Shown here one piece after another: positions 14,999-17,185 of a stretch of DNA of 17,185 nucleotides (positions are counted from its first letter, which is position 1; each line of letters opens with the position of its first letter). A program made the translations under genes and the position numbers. The DNA comes from an uncultured Oscillospiraceae bacterium. Lineage in GTDB: Bacteria > Bacillota > Clostridia > Oscillospirales > Ruminococcaceae. The notes beneath the pieces were generated by a model. That model was not told the origin of the DNA. It saw only the letters and a list, made by a program, of their open reading frames with translations, and did not search any database. The DNA is taken from assembly GCA_900553955.1 (NCBI GenBank), contig USFO01000026.1, positions 1 to 17,185 of the forward strand, written 5' to 3'.

Positions 14999-15340
14999 AT
15001 GGATGCACTTAAACTTATCGCTCAGGATTGCCTGAGAGCTGACAAACCCGTTGTTGCGGTCGGTGATACCGTAAAGGTATACTGCAAAATCAAAGAGGGC
15101 GATCATTACAGAACCCAGATCTTTGAGGGTGCGGTTATCGCAAAGCAGCACGGCGGAATCTCCGAGTCCTTTACCGTTCGCCGCGTAGCGCACGGCTGCG
15201 GAATCGAAAGAGTATTCCCGATTCACAGCCCCCTTATCGAAAAGGTAGAGGTTGTACGTCATGGTCGTGTAAGAAGAGCTAAGCTCTATTATCTCCGTGA
15301 CAGAGTCGGTAAAGCCGCAAAGGTTAAACAGGTCAGATAA
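14999..15340 (+). CDS. rplS: Large ribosomal subunit protein bL19
   Basis: This 113-residue protein matches bL19 throughout, with GDTVKVYCKIKEGDHYRTQ, FEGAVIAKQHGGISESFTVRR, the VERVFPIHSP-like block and the basic RRAKLYYLRDRVGKAAKV tail. bL19 sits at the interface between the two ribosomal subunits. AAAGGAGG precedes the ATG at normal spacing. In many Firmicutes rplS follows rpsP-rimM-trmD; here those genes are absent and rplS has its own promoter and terminator, so it is a single-gene unit. Confidence 0.98.
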   Translation: MDALKLIAQDCLRADKPVVAVGDTVKVYCKIKEGDHYRTQIFEGAVIAKQHGGISESFTVRRVAHGCGIERVFPIHSPLIEKVEVVRHGRVRRAKLYYLRDRVGKAAKVKQVR

Positions 15341-15355
15341 TTTCGAGCACCGTAA

Positions 15356-15390
15356 ACTCCCCCGACAAATTGCCGGGGGAGTATTTCTTT
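15356..15390 (+). terminator. Intrinsic terminator after rplS
   Basis: A 9-bp stem, ACTCCCCCG (15356-15364) with CGGGGGAGT (15374-15382), and a 9-nt loop are followed by ATTTCTTT. It begins 16 bp after the rplS stop. Confidence 0.85.
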
Positions 15391-15412
15391 ACGGGAAAAA
15401 ATGTGATATAAT
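15384..15412 (+). promoter_or_regulatory. Probable promoter of ylqF
   Basis: A perfect TATAAT (15407-15412) with extended TGA lies 38 bp before the ylqF start. A weak -35 (TTTCTT, 15384-15389, 17-nt spacer) lies in the terminator tail. Confidence 0.5.
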
Positions 15413-15449
15413 TATTATATAACGAATAAAAAAAGGAGGCGGTTTTGTA

Positions 15450-16322
15450 ATGGAAGCTGTTGATATACAGTGGTTTCCGGGACATATGGCGAAAACCCGC
15501 AGGCTGATGAAGGAAAATCTTCCCCTTGTGGATGTGGTTGTGGAGATAACCGACGCGCGGGTTCCGGCTTCCAGCCGCAATCCGGAGATGAAAAATCTTG
15601 TGGGCGGAAAGCCCCGCGTGGTGGTTCTCAACAAATGCGATATGGCGGATGAAGCGCTCACCGCAGAGTGGATTGAATATTACCGTACAAATGGAGTCAG
15701 GGCCGTAGCCATGGACTGCCGCAGCGGAAAGGGACTTAACAAGCTCGTTCCCACGGTTAAAGAGGTTATAAAAAAGGAGCTTGAAAAGCGCGCCGCAAAG
15801 GGTATGGAGGGCAAGCCCATCCGTATGATGATTGTCGGAATACCGAATGTGGGTAAATCCTCGTTTATAAACCGTGTTGCAGGCGGCAAGCGCGCCAAGG
15901 TGGAGGACAGACCCGGTGTTACAAGAGGAAAGCAGTGGGTGACGCTTGAAAAGGGCATTGATTTGCTTGATATGCCCGGCGTTCTTTGGCCGAAGTTCGA
16001 TGACAAAACGGTGGGCGAGCACCTTGCGTTTACCGGAGCAATAAAAGACGATATTCTCGATACGGAGCTTTTGGCAATGCGCCTTGCGGATTTGCTGAAC
16101 AGGGAATACCATTCGCTGCTCTGCGAAAGATACAGGCTCACCGATGAGGAAACGGCGGGCATTGAGCCTTACGATTTGCTCTCTCTTATCGGGGCGAAGC
16201 GGGGCATGAAGATTTCCGGCGGAGAGGTTGATACCGAACGAGCCGCCGCCATGCTGCTTGACGAATTCCGCGGCGGGAAAATCGGCCGCATGACGCTGGA
16301 GATGCCGAATGAGCTTGTATGA
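15450..16322 (+). CDS. ylqF: Ribosome biogenesis GTPase YlqF (RbgA)
   Basis: This 290-residue GTPase has the circularly permuted order of the family: G4 motif NKCD (residues 61-64) comes before G1 GIPNVGKSS (130-138, Lys136) and G3 DMPG (174-177). The N-terminus contains WFPGHMAKTRR, which is diagnostic. RbgA drives a late step in 50S subunit assembly and is essential in B. subtilis. AGGAGG lies ten bases before the ATG. Its stop lies 14 bp inside rnhB, so the two are probably coupled. Confidence 0.97.
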   Translation: MEAVDIQWFPGHMAKTRRLMKENLPLVDVVVEITDARVPASSRNPEMKNLVGGKPRVVVLNKCDMADEALTAEWIEYYRTNGVRAVAMDCRSGKGLNKLVPTVKEVIKKELEKRAAKGMEGKPIRMMIVGIPNVGKSSFINRVAGGKRAKVEDRPGVTRGKQWVTLEKGIDLLDMPGVLWPKFDDKTVGEHLAFTGAIKDDILDTELLAMRLADLLNREYHSLLCERYRLTDEETAGIEPYDLLSLIGAKRGMKISGGEVDTERAAAMLLDEFRGGKIGRMTLEMPNELV

Positions 16323-16905
16323 TTTTGAGCACGAAAAGCACGCCGAGGGATATAAGTATATCTGCGGCGTTGACGAGGCGGGCAGAGGTCCGCTTGCGGG
16401 ACCGGTTTTTGCGGCGGCGGTGATTTTGCCGGAGGACTATGAAATCGAAGGCGTAAACGACAGCAAAAAGCTTTCCGAAAAGAAGAGGGAAAAGCTTTTT
16501 GACGAGATAATCGAGCACGCACTGGCGTATTCCGTGCAGAGCTGCGATAATTTCGCCATTGACGAAATGAATATCCTTGCGGCGACTATGCAGACTATGA
16601 AAACCGCGGTGGAATGTCTTTCGATTACGCCGAATATTGTCTATGTGGACGGCAACCGTCTGCCGGAGCTTTCGGTTCCGGCGGAATATGTTATTCACGG
16701 CGACGCCGCTTCCGCAAGCATAGCGGCGGCGTCAATTCTGGCAAAGGTGAGCCGTGACCGGTTCATGTACGAAATGGATAAAAAGTATCCGGAATACGAT
16801 TTTGCAAAGCACAAGGGCTACGGAACAAAGCTTCATTACGAAAAGCTGCGGGAGTATGGCCCCTGTGAAATTCACAGAATGACGTTCCTTAAAAAGATGC
16901 ACTGA
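16309..16905 (+). CDS. rnhB: Ribonuclease HII
   Basis: This 198-residue enzyme removes RNA from RNA/DNA hybrids, including single ribonucleotides in DNA. It has the GVDEAGRGPLAGPV motif (Asp22, Glu23), YVDGN with Asp114, and Asp132 in the GDAASASIAAASILAKV block, so the four carboxylates are all present. The ATG overlaps the end of ylqF and has a GGAG a few bases upstream. The ylqF-rnhB order is common in Firmicutes and is usually followed by yraN. Confidence 0.97.
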   Translation: MSLYDFEHEKHAEGYKYICGVDEAGRGPLAGPVFAAAVILPEDYEIEGVNDSKKLSEKKREKLFDEIIEHALAYSVQSCDNFAIDEMNILAATMQTMKTAVECLSITPNIVYVDGNRLPELSVPAEYVIHGDAASASIAAASILAKVSRDRFMYEMDKKYPEYDFAKHKGYGTKLHYEKLREYGPCEIHRMTFLKKMH

Positions 16906-17185
16906 AGGTGATTTTTTGGTCACGGAGAACAGGAGGCGGGGAAATCTCGGAGAGGATTTCGCCGCGATGCAGGTTGACCAGCGCGGTTTCCGCCGTGGGC
17001 AGAATGAACTGATCCCGGCGGCCTTCACGCTCGCCGACCCAGAAAACGCCGTCCTCAAACTTCGGGAACTGTCCGGCGCAGTATCCGGCTTCGTAGTTGA
17101 GAATATGCGGCACGAGCATAAACTGCCAGCCGTCCTTGAGATGGGTCTCGATGAAGTAGTTGATCAGCGCCCATTCAAGGCGCGC
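16889..17185 (-). CDS. serS: Seryl-tRNA synthetase, internal fragment
   Basis: The minus-strand frame is open from the window edge (17185) to a stop at 16889-16891. From 17185 to about 16946 it reads as class II SerRS core: RLEWALINYFIETHL, MLVPHILNYEAGY, GQFPKFEDGVFW, FILPTAETALVNLHRGEILSE. This is motif-2-proximal sequence charging tRNA-Ser. Real SerRS continues with a D/E-L-P-x-K-Y block; here the residues after SE (ISPPPVL...) are the reverse side of rnhB/yraN. The fragment thus has neither its N-terminal coiled coil nor its C-terminal active site in the window. It uses no ATA codons and looks richer in G+C than neighbouring genes, in keeping with a foreign piece. Confidence 0.8.
   Translation of the reverse strand, partial: ARLEWALINYFIETHLKDGWQFMLVPHILNYEAGYCAGQFPKFEDGVFWVGEREGRRDQFILPTAETALVNLHRGEILSEISPPPVLRDQKITFSASF
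16916..16966 (+). CDS. yraN: YraN-type (UPF0102) protein, 5' fragment cut by a sequence join
   Basis: After rnhB a TTG at 16916, with AAGGTG a few bases before it, opens a frame whose first 17 residues read LVTENRRRGNLGEDFAA. The RRGNLGEDFAA part fits the start of the YraN/UPF0102 family (nuclease-fold protein of unclear role), which is expected at this place. After residue 17 the family pattern (ARYL, then a G-Y-I block) is lost, although the frame stays open to the window edge. The downstream open frame is therefore not real YraN. A sequence switch lies at about 16946-16966. Confidence 0.5.

Noticed and set aside
16732..17058. Minus-strand frame across the end of rnhB and the join
   Set aside because: It is out of frame with the serS fragment and opposite well-supported rnhB; no family resemblance.

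Overview
The window reads as chromosomal DNA of a spore-forming Gram-positive, most likely an uncultured gut-type Clostridium relative (Clostridia/Oscillospirales; inference). Supporting observations are a complete spoIIIA operon, spoIVF-like genes, yunB, strong AGGAGG ribosome-binding sites, frequent ATGA/GTGA start-stop overlaps, TTG and GTG starts, and Gram-positive family variants throughout. No tRNA, rRNA, CRISPR array, insertion sequence or phage gene was seen.

Left part (1-3300, minus strand): the 5' part of a large secreted protein, at least 921 residues, with a signal peptide, six Listeria/Bacteroides-type (InlB B) repeats and a bacterial Ig-like segment; it runs off the left edge. 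Its roughly 450-nt leader starts at a near-consensus sigma-A promoter. The leader carries a cobalamin riboswitch aptamer, a follow-on hairpin and an intrinsic terminator, so the surface protein is probably repressed by vitamin B12. Next come yunB (minus) and ligA (plus), divergently arranged, with a strong terminator after ligA.

Centre (6092-12231, plus): the eight-gene spoIIIAA-AH operon, followed by an M23 peptidase in the spoIVFA position and the membrane protease spoIVFB. Together these encode the mother-cell/forespore channel and the pro-sigma-K processing module. Most junctions overlap by one to eleven bases, implying translational coupling.

Right part (12289-16966, plus): a B12-binding-type radical SAM protein with its small partner (TIGR03960/TIGR03936 families), then rplS with a structured leader, then ylqF (rbgA), rnhB and the first codons of yraN. 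This looks like housekeeping for ribosome and RNA maintenance.

Right edge: after about 17 codons yraN stops looking like yraN, and the opposite strand becomes an internal piece of seryl-tRNA synthetase. The two meet in a stretch of about 21 nt that makes sense for both genes. This is a probable chimeric join in the assembly, or else an unusual inversion, and everything right of about 16946 should be treated as possibly foreign.

The most interesting biology is the B12-switched surface protein. Secondary points are possible ribosome-site-masking RNA structures before the radical SAM gene and before rplS, and a strong excess of the octamer TTGAGCAC.
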